Of a stretch of 64,000 nt of DNA, positions 27,162-36,631 are shown piece by piece. The notes beneath the pieces were generated by a model that was given only the letters and a program-made list of their open reading frames with translations, had not been told where the DNA came from and ran no database searches. This DNA comes from Photobacterium lipolyticum. Its GTDB lineage: Bacteria; Pseudomonadota; Gammaproteobacteria; Enterobacterales; Vibrionaceae. The stretch lies in the NCBI RefSeq assembly GCF_003026475.1, contig NZ_PYMC01000012.1, forward strand, positions 62,001-126,000, read 5' to 3'. The position numbers were made by a program, and so were the translations under genes. How positions within the stretch are numbered: the first letter of the stretch is position 1; each line of letters begins with the position of its first letter.

Positions 27162-28298
27162 ATGACTACGATAAAAGTATTATCTGTTTTTGGTACACGA
27201 CCAGAAGCAATTAAAATGGCGCCTGTGGTTGATGGGCTTAAAAATGATCCACGTTTTGATAGTAAAGTCTGTGTCACGGCTCAGCACCGTGAAATGCTTG
27301 ATCAAGTGTTAGGTTTATTTGAAATTGTGCCTGATTATGATTTGAACATTATGAAATCAGGTCAGGATCTCACCGATGTTACCACATCGATTTTGACAGG
27401 ACTTCGCTCTGTTCTGCAAGAATATAAACCTGACTATGTTCTTGTTCATGGCGATACTGCAACCACATTGTCTGCGACACTTGCAAGTTACTATCAGCAG
27501 ATTAAGGTTGGTCATGTCGAAGCAGGTCTGCGCACAAATAATATTTATTCACCTTGGCCTGAAGAAGGGAATCGTAAGCTGACAGGTGCTTTAGCTAACC
27601 TTCATTTTGCGCCGACTCAGATATCATTGGAAAACTTGTTAGCTGAAAATATTTCTGAAGTAGCTATTTCGGTAACAGGGAACACCGTAATAGATGCATT
27701 ACTAATGGTTCAGGCTAAATTAACTAATGATACGGCTTTGTCTGAATGTTTATCTTCTAAATTTGACTTCCTTGACGCCAAGCGCCGTTTGGTTTTGATT
27801 ACTGGCCATCGCCGTGAAAGCTTTGGTGGTGGATTTGAACGTATTTGCCAAGCAATATCAACACTAGCTAAATCTTTTCCAGATGTTGATTTTGTTTATC
27901 CGGTGCATCTGAACCCTAATGTTCGAGAGCCAGTAAACCGGTTGCTTGTAGATAAATCCAATGTTCATTTGATTGAGCCTCAAGATTATCTTCCTTTTGT
28001 ATTTTTAATGACTAAATCAAGTATTATTTTGACAGATTCCGGTGGTATACAAGAGGAGGCTCCATCTTTAGGTAAGCCTGTTCTTGTTATGAGAGAAACA
28101 ACGGAGAGGCCAGAGGCTGTAGATGCTGGTACGGTTAAACTTGTTGGTACAAATGTAGATCAAATAATTCTTGAAGTTAGTCGCCTTCTAACAGATTCTG
28201 TTGAGTATGAAAGGATGAGTGTTGCTCATAATCCATATGGGGACGGAACTGCGAGTAAGCATATACTTGATGCAATTTCGAACGCTCACGAAAAATAA
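27162..28298 (+). CDS. wecB: UDP-N-acetylglucosamine 2-epimerase (non-hydrolysing)
   Basis: WecB interconverts UDP-GlcNAc and UDP-ManNAc. The 378-residue protein has the family start [68 protein letters not shown] split over the active site, [14 protein letters not shown] and [29 protein letters not shown]. The ATG at 27162 is preceded by TAGGA; a TTG-started frame from 27135 is rejected. No wecC (UDP-ManNAc dehydrogenase) is seen in the window, so ManNAc itself may be a component of the glycan. Confidence 0.95.
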   Translation: MTTIKVLSVFGTRPEAIKMAPVVDGLKNDPRFDSKVCVTAQHREMLDQVLGLFEIVPDYDLNIMKSGQDLTDVTTSILTGLRSVLQEYKPDYVLVHGDTATTLSATLASYYQQIKVGHVEAGLRTNNIYSPWPEEGNRKLTGALANLHFAPTQISLENLLAENISEVAISVTGNTVIDALLMVQAKLTNDTALSECLSSKFDFLDAKRRLVLITGHRRESFGGGFERICQAISTLAKSFPDVDFVYPVHLNPNVREPVNRLLVDKSNVHLIEPQDYLPFVFLMTKSSIILTDSGGIQEEAPSLGKPVLVMRETTERPEAVDAGTVKLVGTNVDQIILEVSRLLTDSVEYERMSVAHNPYGDGTASKHILDAISNAHEK

Positions 28299-28450
28299 AT
28301 ATTTGTTAGATCCACCACAATGAAATGATACGCATTATGATGGAACGGAAATATTGTACTTAATTGCGTTACCCCTTTATTTCAAATGCTAACCGGCAAG
28401 AGGAATAGCTGTATAGAGTTGTATGAAGTTATTATACGTTGAGGTGGGAT

Positions 28451-29263
28451 TTGTTTAAGTTAGCAGTTAGCATCGTAACTTATAAACACAATGTTGATGA
28501 AATTGTTACAGTGGTTAATAAGTTGGCTGATGCGGTTTATAATAGTGAAAACACATGTTGTCAAGTTAATATTGTTGATAACCATGGCAGCTTCAACGGA
28601 GCTGACTTTATTAAAAAAGTTAGCCATTTTGATGAAACTATAATTTCTTTTGATTATATTGCAAATCCTGACAATAATGGATATGGGTTTGGAAATAATT
28701 TAGCATTAGAAAAGTCTAAAGAGAGTGATTATTTTCTTGTGCTAAATCCTGATGCTTTTTTAAATGTTGATGCTTTACATAAAGCAATCAGCTATATGGA
28801 AGCTAATGATGAGTGTGTTTTGCTTGCTCCTAAAATACTGTCGAAAATCGGAGTTCAAGAGTCTGGAGTGAAGGAGTATCCATCAATTCTAGTGTTGTTA
28901 GCTAGGCTTATAAATTTAAAACCATTAAATGCACTGTGTCATAAGTCGTTGGAAAACTATGAGGCTAGAAGTGTGTTTCGAGCTGTTGAACCAATAGATG
29001 TGAATATAATATCGGGTTGTTTTATGTTATTTAAAACAACTTCGTTGAAATGTTTAGGCGGGTTTGATACTCGGTTCTTCATGTATTTTGAAGATTTTGA
29101 TTTATCTTTACGTGCTCAAAATATTGGACGAGTAATTTACCATCCCGATGTGATCATAACTCACTTAGGTGGTGGCGCTGGCAGAAAAGGTCTAAATCAC
29201 GTCAGATTTTTTATACAGTCAATGGTTAAGTTTTTCCATAAACACGGATGGAAGATTATTTAG
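28451..29263 (+). CDS. Family 2 glycosyltransferase, rhamnosyltransferase-like
   Basis: A 270-residue GT-A protein of the WbbL/rhamnosyltransferase type: LAVSIVTYKHNVDEIVTVV, a VDNHGS loop, NPDNNGYGFGNNLAL, LNPDAFLNVDALHKAI, SGCFMLFKTTSLKCLGGFD and FFMYFEDFDLSLRAQ with the ED active-site pair. I chose TTG at 28451 because GAGGTGG (28441-28447) sits at ribosome-binding distance; TTG 28439 would include that site in the coding region. Given rmlBADC in the same operon, addition of rhamnose is plausible but unproved. It is the last plus-strand gene of the O-antigen run. Confidence 0.85.
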   Translation: MFKLAVSIVTYKHNVDEIVTVVNKLADAVYNSENTCCQVNIVDNHGSFNGADFIKKVSHFDETIISFDYIANPDNNGYGFGNNLALEKSKESDYFLVLNPDAFLNVDALHKAISYMEANDECVLLAPKILSKIGVQESGVKEYPSILVLLARLINLKPLNALCHKSLENYEARSVFRAVEPIDVNIISGCFMLFKTTSLKCLGGFDTRFFMYFEDFDLSLRAQNIGRVIYHPDVIITHLGGGAGRKGLNHVRFFIQSMVKFFHKHGWKII

Positions 29264-29273
29264 CCTAAAATAA

Positions 29274-29294
29274 AGGCGGCTTTATATGCCGCCT
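29274..29294. terminator. Hairpin between convergent O-antigen operon and WbpM-like gene
   Basis: AGGCGGC (29274-29280) pairs with GCCGCCT (29288-29294). On the minus strand it is followed by TTTATTTTA, a fair terminator for the minus-strand gene; on the plus strand the following T content is weaker. Confidence 0.65.
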
Positions 29295-29318
29295 CTTAAA
29301 GTTATTATGTGGCTTTCT

Positions 29319-31244
29319 TTAATGTGTAATCTTTGTGTTTGAAGCGAGCGCAATATTTTCACGATAAAGCCAATCTTTGATTTCACTGTTTGGCTGATAT
29401 CCCGTTGGCACATCTAACAAAATATTCCTAACCATCTCAATGTCAAAATCATGACAAGCGATATCTAGTCTTTTTAGAATAGAACTCATAGCCTCCCAAG
29501 TTAGCTTAGCTTCAGCTGCGGTCATGATTTTCGAGTGTGTCGTTCCTTCTACATTCTCACCAATTAACAGCTCTTCGAAGAGCTTCTCTCCTGGTCGAAG
29601 TCCGGTATAAATGATTTCAATATCTCCATCTGGGTTTGAATCATTTTTTTCACTGTATCCCATAAGATGGATAATTTTTTTTGCCAACTCTGAAATTTTC
29701 ACCTGTTCACCCATGTCGAGAACGAAAACTTGTCCGCTATTGCCCATCGCACCCGCTTGGATAACTAGCTGCGCCGCTTCTGGGATTAACATAAAGTAAC
29801 GGATGATGTCGGGGTGGGTTACTGTTACGGGGCCGCCATCTTTTATTTGTTTCCTAAATAAGGGGACGACAGAGCCTGATGAGCCAAGTACATTACCAAA
29901 TCTGACCATGGTGAAGTTTGTTTTTAGTTGCCGTTCAGCAAGGGCTTGCAGCACAAGTTCAGCCATGCGCTTGCTCGCGCCCATGACATTGGTTGGGCGA
30001 ACCGCTTTATCGGTTGAAATAAGGACAAAATTCTTCACGTTACATTTGATCGCAGCTTCAGCCGTAAACCAGGTACCAAATATGTTATTTCGGATACCTT
30101 CAACCATATTATGTTCGACCATCGGCACATGTTTATATGCAGCTGCATGATAAACAGTGTCAACTTGAAAGCCGGTCATTATTTTCTCTAAACGATTTTG
30201 GCGTTGAACTGAACCTAAGGCTGCTATAATTTCAACCTTATGGTCAGTATTGTTATTTAATTTAACTAGCTCTTGTTCAACGGAATAAAGGTTGAATTCA
30301 TTCAGTTCAAATAGTACCAGTGTTCTCGGCTTTTGTTTGATGATTTGCCTGCAAAGCTCTGAGCCAATAGAGCCTCCAGCTCCTGTGACCATAACGGATT
30401 TGCCGTTGATGTTTTTTGACATCAGTTCTGGTTCTGGAGGAATGGGGTCTCGGCCAAGTAAGTCGTTTAGGTCGAGATCTTTAAGTTGATCAATATTGGC
30501 CTTTCCACATGCAATATCTTCAACTGACGGAACAGATTGGATTTGAATTGGCAACTGTTCTAGTTTTTTTACCAGTCGAAGTCGATCACCTTTACCTATA
30601 TTGTTAATAGCAAGCAATAGTTTAACGGGTTCATATAAGTTTAGCAGGTGGTTGAAATCATCTTCGCGATGGACCCGCAGCCCATAAATAATGCTATTTT
30701 GTTTTGCCGGATCATCATCAATAAAGGCTATGGGATGGTATTGGTTACCTTGTAATAGGGCATTCGCAAGGTCACGCCCTGTTGCCCCAGCACCATAGAT
30801 AACAACATTAGGTTTGTTTTTCTTATAGTTTTGGGAGAAGTAAACCCTGATCAGTATTCTCGGACCGCCTAGCATAATAATGGCAAGGCCTGAATATATA
30901 GCAGGAACACTTCGCGGGATAAATGAGTGGGTAAGAAAGCTGGCAATGGCTAAGCCGAATGCTGAAATTGCAACAGCGATAAAAATGTTTCCTAAAGCTG
31001 GCATCATCATATATCGCAGTACCGCGCGGTACATGCCAAGTTTGGTGAAGCTGATAATGGTCAAAATGACGGTCGCGGCAATGGTGACTATTTCATCAAT
31101 TCCGACTTGAAATAACCATGTATTCAGCCTGAGTGCTATAGCTGCATAAAGTGCAAATGTTGTAGCTATGACATCATAACTAAGCGTGATGATCCGCTTG
31201 TGATGTCGAGGTGCTGATAAAAACGGAGAAATGACTTCTAGCAT
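29319..31244 (-). CDS. WbpM/FlaA1-family membrane nucleoside-diphosphate-sugar 4,6-dehydratase
   Basis: A 641-residue protein: about four N-terminal membrane helices (about 15-130), a first Rossmann domain (YGAGATGRDLANALLQG, near 150) and a C-terminal catalytic SDR domain (VTGAGGSIGSELCRQI near 286, LISTDKAVRPTNVMGASKRMAE). As in the WbpM/CapD family, the usual catalytic Tyr is replaced by Met (NVMGASK). These enzymes convert UDP-GlcNAc to the 4-keto-6-deoxy intermediate of FucNAc and QuiNAc. It closes the O-antigen locus on the opposite strand, as wbpM closes the Pseudomonas B-band cluster. With the WbpK- and WbpL-like genes at the other end it would supply the initiating sugar (inference). 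Confidence 0.9.
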   Translation of the reverse strand: MLEVISPFLSAPRHHKRIITLSYDVIATTFALYAAIALRLNTWLFQVGIDEIVTIAATVILTIISFTKLGMYRAVLRYMMMPALGNIFIAVAISAFGLAIASFLTHSFIPRSVPAIYSGLAIIMLGGPRILIRVYFSQNYKKNKPNVVIYGAGATGRDLANALLQGNQYHPIAFIDDDPAKQNSIIYGLRVHREDDFNHLLNLYEPVKLLLAINNIGKGDRLRLVKKLEQLPIQIQSVPSVEDIACGKANIDQLKDLDLNDLLGRDPIPPEPELMSKNINGKSVMVTGAGGSIGSELCRQIIKQKPRTLVLFELNEFNLYSVEQELVKLNNNTDHKVEIIAALGSVQRQNRLEKIMTGFQVDTVYHAAAYKHVPMVEHNMVEGIRNNIFGTWFTAEAAIKCNVKNFVLISTDKAVRPTNVMGASKRMAELVLQALAERQLKTNFTMVRFGNVLGSSGSVVPLFRKQIKDGGPVTVTHPDIIRYFMLIPEAAQLVIQAGAMGNSGQVFVLDMGEQVKISELAKKIIHLMGYSEKNDSNPDGDIEIIYTGLRPGEKLFEELLIGENVEGTTHSKIMTAAEAKLTWEAMSSILKRLDIACHDFDIEMVRNILLDVPTGYQPNSEIKDWLYRENIALASNTKITH

Positions 31245-31460
31245 AATGACTCATAAGTTATTAATGTGTAGGTATGTAGCAATTTCAAAAGCAAAATATC
31301 GCGCAATTATAGATCACTTGGCCTGCTTTTAGATACAAAAAGCTCGCTGTTAATCCATTTAATCTGGAGTATTTAGTGATAATATTGAAAATTGTGTGGA
31401 GGGTAACTTTTCTTAAGTTTACTATGAAATGTCGCTGTAAATATCAAATATGGATTAAAA

Positions 31461-32369
31461 ATGTCGAATACTTCCCCGGTTCGTAAAGCCGTTATTCCTG
31501 TCGCTGGCCTTGGAACCCGTATGCTTCCGGCAACAAAAGCAATTCCTAAGGAAATGTTGCCAATCGTCGATAAGCCATTGATTCAGTATGTGGTTAACGA
31601 GTGCGTTGCGGCTGGTATCAAAGAGATTGTACTGGTCACGCATTCATCAAAGAATTCTATTGAGAACCATTTTGATACCTCGTTTGAATTGGAAGCAACA
31701 TTAGAGAAGCGTGTTAAACGTCAGCTGCTTGATGAAGTGAAGAGTATCTGCCCGAAAGATGTGACGATTATGCATGTGCGACAAGGCCAGGCTAAAGGTC
31801 TTGGTCATGCTGTCCTCTCTGCCCGTCCATTAGTTGGAGATGCGCCTTTTGCGGTTGTGCTTCCGGATGTCATTCTTGATGATGTGGCCAGTGATCTGCG
31901 CAAAGAAAATATGGCAGCCATGATTAATGCTTTTAACGCCACCAAGATCAGTCAGGTACTTGTGGAGCCTGTCTCGATGGCAGAGGTTGCCAATTACGGT
32001 GTGGCAGACATCAATGGCGCTGAACTCAAGCCGGGTGAAACGACGGCGATGACGAAAGTGGTAGAAAAACCCGCGGTTGAAGAGGCACCGTCAAATCTTG
32101 CTATTGTGGGCCGATATATATTAACCGCTGATATTTGGGATCTACTGGCGAGAACACCTGTTGGTGCCGGTGATGAAATTCAGCTGACTGATGCGATTGA
32201 TATGCTGATGGAATCACAGCAAGTGAATGCGTTCCATATGTCAGGTAAAAGCCATGACTGTGGTAGCAAGTTGGGTTATATGCAGGCCTTCGTGGAATAC
32301 GGCATACGTCACAACAGCTTGGGTGATGATTTTAAAGCGTACCTGAAAGAGATTGTTAAAACGCTGTAA
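31461..32369 (+). CDS. galU: UTP-glucose-1-phosphate uridylyltransferase
   Basis: GalU makes UDP-glucose from UTP and glucose-1-phosphate, feeding LPS core and capsule sugars. The 302-residue protein has [19 protein letters not shown] (16-34), [30 protein letters not shown], the [12 protein letters not shown] segment and [21 protein letters not shown]. It lies divergent from the WbpM-like gene across 216 bases that should hold both promoters; I could not fix them. It ends the polysaccharide region. Confidence 0.96.
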   Translation: MSNTSPVRKAVIPVAGLGTRMLPATKAIPKEMLPIVDKPLIQYVVNECVAAGIKEIVLVTHSSKNSIENHFDTSFELEATLEKRVKRQLLDEVKSICPKDVTIMHVRQGQAKGLGHAVLSARPLVGDAPFAVVLPDVILDDVASDLRKENMAAMINAFNATKISQVLVEPVSMAEVANYGVADINGAELKPGETTAMTKVVEKPAVEEAPSNLAIVGRYILTADIWDLLARTPVGAGDEIQLTDAIDMLMESQQVNAFHMSGKSHDCGSKLGYMQAFVEYGIRHNSLGDDFKAYLKEIVKTL

Positions 32370-32374
32370 GGTGT

Positions 32375-32578
32375 AGACTGGCCCTGTGGTTCTGAGGCCC
32401 TATGGAAAGAGCGGTACTCGATTCGAGTACTTAGTTCCTAGTGGCGAGGAAGAGCAGGTGCTAGGTAATAGCATTGAAATAAAGAAGATGTGACGGATGC
32501 TGTTTTTAGAACCATAGAACTAAAAAGGGAAGCATAAGCTTCCCTTCTTTAATCTCGTACCTCGAAACTCGCCTCTAA
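32375..32578. repeat. Intergenic repeat element, copy A (CTCG-rich family)
   Basis: Between galU and folD lie a GTACTCGA-T-TCGAGTAC palindrome (32414-32430), TTCCTAGTGGCGAGGAAGAG just after it, and TCTCGTACCTCGAAACTCGC at 32553-32572. Very similar words (TTCCTAG, GCGAG, GGAAGAGC, TCTCGTACCTCGA) recur at 44780-45064 and related ACTCGCC repeats at 54890-55000. Confidence 0.6.
32525..32550. terminator. Bidirectional terminator between galU and folD
   Basis: AAGGGAAGC (32525-32533) and GCTTCCCTT (32538-32546) form a perfect nine-base-pair stem with loop ATAA, with A-rich sequence before and T-rich sequence after, so it can stop transcripts from both convergent genes. Confidence 0.8.
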
Positions 32579-33436
32579 TCACTCTGAATGATACTGCTCG
32601 CAAGCCAGTAGGGTATTTTCAATCAGGGTCGCGACCGTCATCGGGCCAACGCCGCCAGGGACTGGCGTGATGTATTTCGCCCTCTCACGAGCAATATCAT
32701 ACTCAACATCTCCAACAAGCTTGCCGTTGTCTAATCGGTTGATACCAACATCAATAATAGCGGCGCCTTCCTTGATCCAATCACCAGGAATAAAGTTAGG
32801 TTTACCGACCGCAATGATCAGAATATCGGCCTGGCGAACGTAGTGCTCAAGATCCTGAGTAAAGCGATGGCAGGTAGTCGTTGTCGCGCCACCTAACAAA
32901 AGCTCTAACGTCATTGGACGACCGACAATATTTGAGGCGCCAACAATAACCGCGTGCTGACCACGAACCGGGATATTATAGCGCTCTAATAGCGTCATTA
33001 TGCCTTTTGGGGTGCATGAGCGTAATTTAGGAATGCGCTGACATAAACGGCCAACATTATATGGATGAAATCCGTCAACGTCTTTTTCCGGGTCAATCTG
33101 CTCAAGTATTTTTGTCGTATCAATGCCCGCAGGTAGTGGCAACTGAACCAAGATGCCGTCAATATTCTTATCTGCATTCAGTTCATCGATTAACGCTAGA
33201 AGCTCCGTTTCTTTGGTTGTTGCCGGAAGATCGAAGGATTGTGAAACAAACCCAACTTCTTCACACGCTTTACGTTTACTTCCGACATAAATCTGCGAGG
33301 CCGGATCTTGCCCTACCAGTATCACGGCTAAACCTGGAGCTCGTAATCCTGCTTCAACTCGCGCCTTTACTCGCGCAGCAACTTCTTGTCGAACCGTCTG
33401 GGAAATAAGTTTTCCATCAATAATTTGAGCGGTCAT
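32579..33436 (-). CDS. folD: Methylenetetrahydrofolate dehydrogenase / methenyltetrahydrofolate cyclohydrolase
   Basis: FolD interconverts 5,10-methylene-, methenyl- and 10-formyl-tetrahydrofolate, supplying formyl groups for purines and fMet. The 285-residue protein has [22 protein letters not shown] with the catalytic Tyr/Lys, [36 protein letters not shown] for NADP and [15 protein letters not shown] 33436 follows AGGAAA at good distance; the frame continues to 33580, but the extra 48 residues are not part of the family. A perfect palindrome with a PurR-like core lies 171 bases upstream, noted separately. Confidence 0.96.
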   Translation of the reverse strand: MTAQIIDGKLISQTVRQEVAARVKARVEAGLRAPGLAVILVGQDPASQIYVGSKRKACEEVGFVSQSFDLPATTKETELLALIDELNADKNIDGILVQLPLPAGIDTTKILEQIDPEKDVDGFHPYNVGRLCQRIPKLRSCTPKGIMTLLERYNIPVRGQHAVIVGASNIVGRPMTLELLLGGATTTTCHRFTQDLEHYVRQADILIIAVGKPNFIPGDWIKEGAAIIDVGINRLDNGKLVGDVEYDIARERAKYITPVPGGVGPMTVATLIENTLLACEQYHSE

Positions 33437-33606
33437 GATTTTCCTTTTGGGTAATTCCGGGCTAATTCGTAAACTAGGGCTTCTTAAAATGTCATTAATT
33501 GCTTGAGCGTAAACCAGTTGTCGAAAAGGCTGAAAGCGCACTTCGAATATGGCTATATAGCGATTATTAGAGTCAGGCATTGTCGCAGATAATGTGATTA
33601 AGATCT

Positions 33607-33628
33607 ACCGGGCAAACGTTTGCCCGGT
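33607..33628. promoter_or_regulatory. 22-base perfect palindrome with PurR-like core upstream of folD
   Basis: The palindrome has arms ACCGGGCAAAC and GTTTGCCCGGT with no loop; its centre GCAAACGTTTGC is the symmetrical core of PurR operators. It lies 171 bases upstream of the folD ATG, with TTATCT-like -10 candidates between. As FolD serves purine synthesis, PurR control is plausible. A DNA-binding site fits better than an RNA hairpin because there is no loop. Confidence 0.6.
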
Positions 33629-33764
33629 TGGTGTTTGTTATCTGTTTTGAATGTTATGACGCGGGGTGCGAATAAAACAGCAGCGTTAACTGCTTAAATT
33701 AAAGGTGGTTTGTAGGAAGTTTGAGCGGTCGGCGTTTAAGTTGAAGGAAATGGACTAAAAATCG

Positions 33765-33792
33765 TTGACGTTAAGATTGAGCTACGTATAAT
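33765..33792 (+). promoter_or_regulatory. tRNA-Arg promoter
   Basis: TTGACG (33765-33770) and a perfect TATAAT (33787-33792) are separated by 16 bases. The following GC-rich TTTTGCCCCGTAG start region resembles stringently controlled stable-RNA promoters. The tRNA starts 33 bases after the -10. Confidence 0.85.
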
Positions 33793-33825
33793 TTTGCCCC
33801 GTAGCACAGTGTTACGTTAAATGAT

Positions 33826-33902
33826 GCGCCCTTAGCTCAGCTGGATAGAGCACGTCCCTTCTAAGGATGTGGTCGCAGGTTCGAATCCTGCAGGGCGTAC
33901 CA
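33826..33902 (+). tRNA. tRNA-Arg (anticodon UCU)
   Basis: A 77-base cloverleaf with encoded CCA: acceptor GCGCCCT pairs with AGGGCGT (one G-U pair), D arm AGCTCAGCTGGATAGAGC, anticodon stem CGTCC/GGATG with loop CTTCTAA giving anticodon TCT, and T arm GCAGGTTCGAATCCTGC. It reads AGA (and weakly AGG) arginine codons. It stands alone behind its own promoter, with no integrase or attachment-site duplication nearby. Confidence 0.95.
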
Positions 33903-34220
33903 TCTTCCTTTTATACACCTATTCTGCTTAACTAAGCTCCCCATTCCGATGAATCCGTCACTCTATAACCGTTAGCTATTTGTTTGATCCCGTACTTTAT
34001 TTACGTAAATCGCTTTAGTACCTGTTCAGGTTCTTGGGTATATGACGATGTCTGTTACTCGAACGGCATGCCAGAAAGCGCTAGGCTGTGTTGCCTGATA
34101 ATTGTTCAATGAGTCAATTGCTTCAACATAACTCAGTGATTGGTCATGGCGCGATTCGATGGTTTTTCGGGCTATTGATGAAAAAAATCATGATTGAGTC
34201 GTTTATTTTCACTTTTTACC

Positions 34221-34247
34221 CTTGAAAATGGTTTTTTTGCCCCTATG
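34221..34247 (+). promoter_or_regulatory. Sigma-32 (heat shock) type promoter upstream of tig
   Basis: CTTGAAA (34221-34227), a 12-base spacer and CCCCTATG (34240-34247) match the RpoH consensus CTTGAAA-N(11-15)-CCCCATNT with one mismatch in the core C-block/AT part. It lies about 240 bases before tig and could also read through to clpP and clpX. Confidence 0.65.
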
Positions 34248-34290
34248 TTGTGGAACAGTTGTATTTTGATAGCTGTTTAAGGCTTCTGTC

Positions 34291-34319
34291 TCGACGACAG
34301 GTGAACAGGTCGCTATAAT
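34291..34319 (+). promoter_or_regulatory. Housekeeping promoter of tig
   Basis: TCGACG (34291-34296), a 17-base spacer and a perfect TATAAT (34314-34319) form a fair sigma-70 promoter about 165 bases upstream of the tig ATG. Confidence 0.6.
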
Positions 34320-34485
34320 GGCGCGTTTGATTGCTAGCCCTGTGGTTTTTTCCAGAAGTGCTAGAAATTATCAGAATTTAAGGCGTTATGGTTTTTTGCC
34401 GTAACACGAAAAGATGCCACCGTCAGTAAATGACTGATCGGCAACATCACTCAGAAAAACTGAGTAAGATTTGAGGTTAAATAAA

Positions 34486-35787
34486 ATGCAAGTTACCGTT
34501 GAAACCACTGAAGGCCTAGAGCGCCATCTAACAATCACAGTTCCTGCCGCTAACATTGAAGACGCAGTAACTGCAGAGCTGAAAAAAATTGCAAAAAATC
34601 GTCGTTTTGATGGTTTCCGTCCGGGTAAAGCCCCGATGAAAATGGTTGCTCGTATGTTTGGCGCATCTGTTCGCCAGGACATTCTTGGTGAAGTGATGCA
34701 GCGTCATTTTATCGAAGCAATCGTTAAAGAGAAAATCAATCCTGCAGGCGCGCCGACTTTCACTCCAGTTGAGATTGCCGAAGGTAAAGATCTTGTATTT
34801 AAAGCATCTTTCGAAGTATATCCTGAGATCGAACTAGCGGGTCTTGAGAAGATCGCTGTTGAAAAACCAGCAGTTGAAGTAAAAGACGAAGATGTCGCGA
34901 ACATGCTTGATACGCTACGTAAGCAGCAAGCAACGTGGTCTGAAGTTGAAGCACCAGCGGCTGCAGACAGCCGTGTAACTATCGATTTCACAGGTTCTAT
35001 TGATGGTGAAGAATTCGAAGGTGGTAAAGCTGAAGGTTTCGCACTAGCAATGGGCCAAAACCGCATGATCCCTGGTTTTGAAGATGGCATCGTTGGTAAG
35101 AAAGCGGGTGAAGAGTTTACTCTGGAAGTGACTTTCCCTGAAGATTACCACGCTGAAAACCTAAAAGGTAAAGCAGCATCTTTTGCAATCAAACTGCATA
35201 AAGTTGAAGCGCAAGAGCTACCAGAACTAACTGAAGAGTTCGTTGCTAAATTCGGTGTTGTAGATGGTTCTGTTGACGGCCTTAAAGCTGAAGTTCGCAA
35301 GAACATGGAACGTGAACTGAAGCAAGCCGTTAAAGGCCGCATCAAAGAGCAGGTTCTTAACGGTCTGGTTGAGCAGAACAATATCTCGGTGCCATCAGCG
35401 CTGATTGATCAGGAAATCAATGCACTTCGTCAACAAGCTGCACAGCGTTTCGGTGGCGATGCGAAGAACACCCCTGAACTACCACGTGAGCTATTTGAAG
35501 AGCAAGCTCAGCGTCGCGTTGTTGTTGGCCTGCTAATCGGTGAAGTGATTAAGGCTGAAGGACTGAAAGCTGACGACGAGCGTGTTAAAGCGCTAATCGC
35601 AGAAATGGCTTCTGCTTATGAAGACCCAACTGAAGTTGTTGCTTACTATGAGCAAAACGAGCAGCTAATGAACAACATGCGCAATGTTGCTCTTGAAGAG
35701 CAGGCGATTGACGCACTACTAGCAAAAGCTCAGGTTACTGAAAAAGAAGTTGGCTTCAACGATCTTATGAACCAGCCAGCGGCTTAA
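34486..35787 (+). CDS. tig: Trigger factor (ribosome-associated peptidyl-prolyl isomerase chaperone)
   Basis: Trigger factor binds at the ribosome exit tunnel through L23 and shields nascent chains. The 433-residue product has the N-terminal ribosome-binding domain with the signature [14 protein letters not shown] (residues about 44-57), an FKBP-type PPIase domain (about 150-245, [22 protein letters not shown]) and a helical C-terminal chaperone domain. ATG 34486 gives [16 protein letters not shown], aligned with E. coli Tig; the TTG at 34471 is rejected, since TTGAGG there serves as the ribosome site. Order tig-clpP-clpX-lon-hupB-ppiD is standard. Confidence 0.97.
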   Translation: MQVTVETTEGLERHLTITVPAANIEDAVTAELKKIAKNRRFDGFRPGKAPMKMVARMFGASVRQDILGEVMQRHFIEAIVKEKINPAGAPTFTPVEIAEGKDLVFKASFEVYPEIELAGLEKIAVEKPAVEVKDEDVANMLDTLRKQQATWSEVEAPAAADSRVTIDFTGSIDGEEFEGGKAEGFALAMGQNRMIPGFEDGIVGKKAGEEFTLEVTFPEDYHAENLKGKAASFAIKLHKVEAQELPELTEEFVAKFGVVDGSVDGLKAEVRKNMERELKQAVKGRIKEQVLNGLVEQNNISVPSALIDQEINALRQQAAQRFGGDAKNTPELPRELFEEQAQRRVVVGLLIGEVIKAEGLKADDERVKALIAEMASAYEDPTEVVAYYEQNEQLMNNMRNVALEEQAIDALLAKAQVTEKEVGFNDLMNQPAA

Positions 35788-35838
35788 TTTGCTGAAATTA
35801 CTGTAGAGATTTGACTTTGTTTTAAATCTTCTGCTAAC

Positions 35839-35878
35839 AATGGTCCGTGTGAGTCTTTTCATTCGGGCCATTTATTTT
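35839..35878 (+). terminator. Probable terminator or attenuator between tig and clpP
   Basis: AATGGTCCG (35839-35847) pairs with CGGGCCATT (35864-35872) with one G-U pair, followed by TATTTTAG. The modest T run suggests partial termination. Confidence 0.55.
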
Positions 35879-35892
35879 AGGGAAATAACGTT

Positions 35893-36516
35893 ATGAGCTA
35901 CCAAGAAAACAACGCCATGTCGCCAATTATGAATGCGCTGGTACCTATGGTGGTCGAGCAGACTTCTCGTGGTGAGCGTTCCTACGACATTTATTCCCGA
36001 CTACTGAAAGAGCGTGTGATTTTCCTGACCGGTCCGGTTGAAGATCATATGGCTAACCTAGTAGTTGCACAGCTTCTATTCCTTGAGTCTGAAAATCCAG
36101 ATAAAGATATCTTCCTTTACATCAACTCACCGGGAGGTTCTGTAACGGCTGGTATGTCTATTTATGACACCATGCAGTTTATAAAACCAAACGTCAGTAC
36201 AGTATGTATGGGACAAGCGTGTTCTATGGGCGCATTTCTGCTGGCGGGCGGCGCAGCGGGTAAGCGTTACTGCCTGCCGAGCGCTCGGGTTATGATCCAC
36301 CAGCCGTTAGGTGGTTTCCAGGGACAGGCATCGGATATTCAGATCCATGCCCAAGAAATTTTGACTATCAAACATAAACTTAACACCTTGCTTGCTAATC
36401 ACACGGGTCAACCTCTTGAAGTTGTCGAGAGAGATACTGACCGTGATAACTTTATGTCTGCAGAGCAGGCTGTTGAGTATGGCTTGGTAGATGCTGTTTT
36501 GACGCAACGTGACTAA
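35893..36516 (+). CDS. clpP: ATP-dependent Clp protease proteolytic subunit
   Basis: ClpP forms the double-heptamer serine protease chamber used by ClpX and ClpA. The 207-residue precursor has a short N-terminal propeptide ([14 protein letters not shown]), [16 protein letters not shown], and the catalytic triad Ser111 ([11 protein letters not shown]), His136 (MIHQPLGG) and Asp185, at the same precursor positions as in E. coli. It precedes clpX by 115 bases. Together with RssB in this window it could degrade RpoS. Confidence 0.98.
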   Translation: MSYQENNAMSPIMNALVPMVVEQTSRGERSYDIYSRLLKERVIFLTGPVEDHMANLVVAQLLFLESENPDKDIFLYINSPGGSVTAGMSIYDTMQFIKPNVSTVCMGQACSMGAFLLAGGAAGKRYCLPSARVMIHQPLGGFQGQASDIQIHAQEILTIKHKLNTLLANHTGQPLEVVERDTDRDNFMSAEQAVEYGLVDAVLTQRD

Positions 36517-36631
36517 TTCTGAAATTTTCTCGGTGGCGCGACTTTAACCGTGTGACGGAGCAAAATAGCAAGAGTTGTTATACACTCAAAACAAGGCAAT
36601 GATGGGTTTAAACCCGAAAAGAGGTTAGCGA

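Larger units (their letters stand above)
33903..34485. other. Long leader and promoter region of tig
   Basis: About 580 bases without a recognisable gene. It carries two promoter candidates for tig, listed separately, and a small hairpin ACTCAG-AAAAA-CTGAGT (34448-34464) near the tig start. I see no open frame with family resemblance. Confidence 0.5.

Noticed and set aside
33826..33902. tRNA-Arg as an island attachment site
   Set aside because: No integrase gene follows and I see no direct repeat of the tRNA 3' end downstream; the flanking genes are core.
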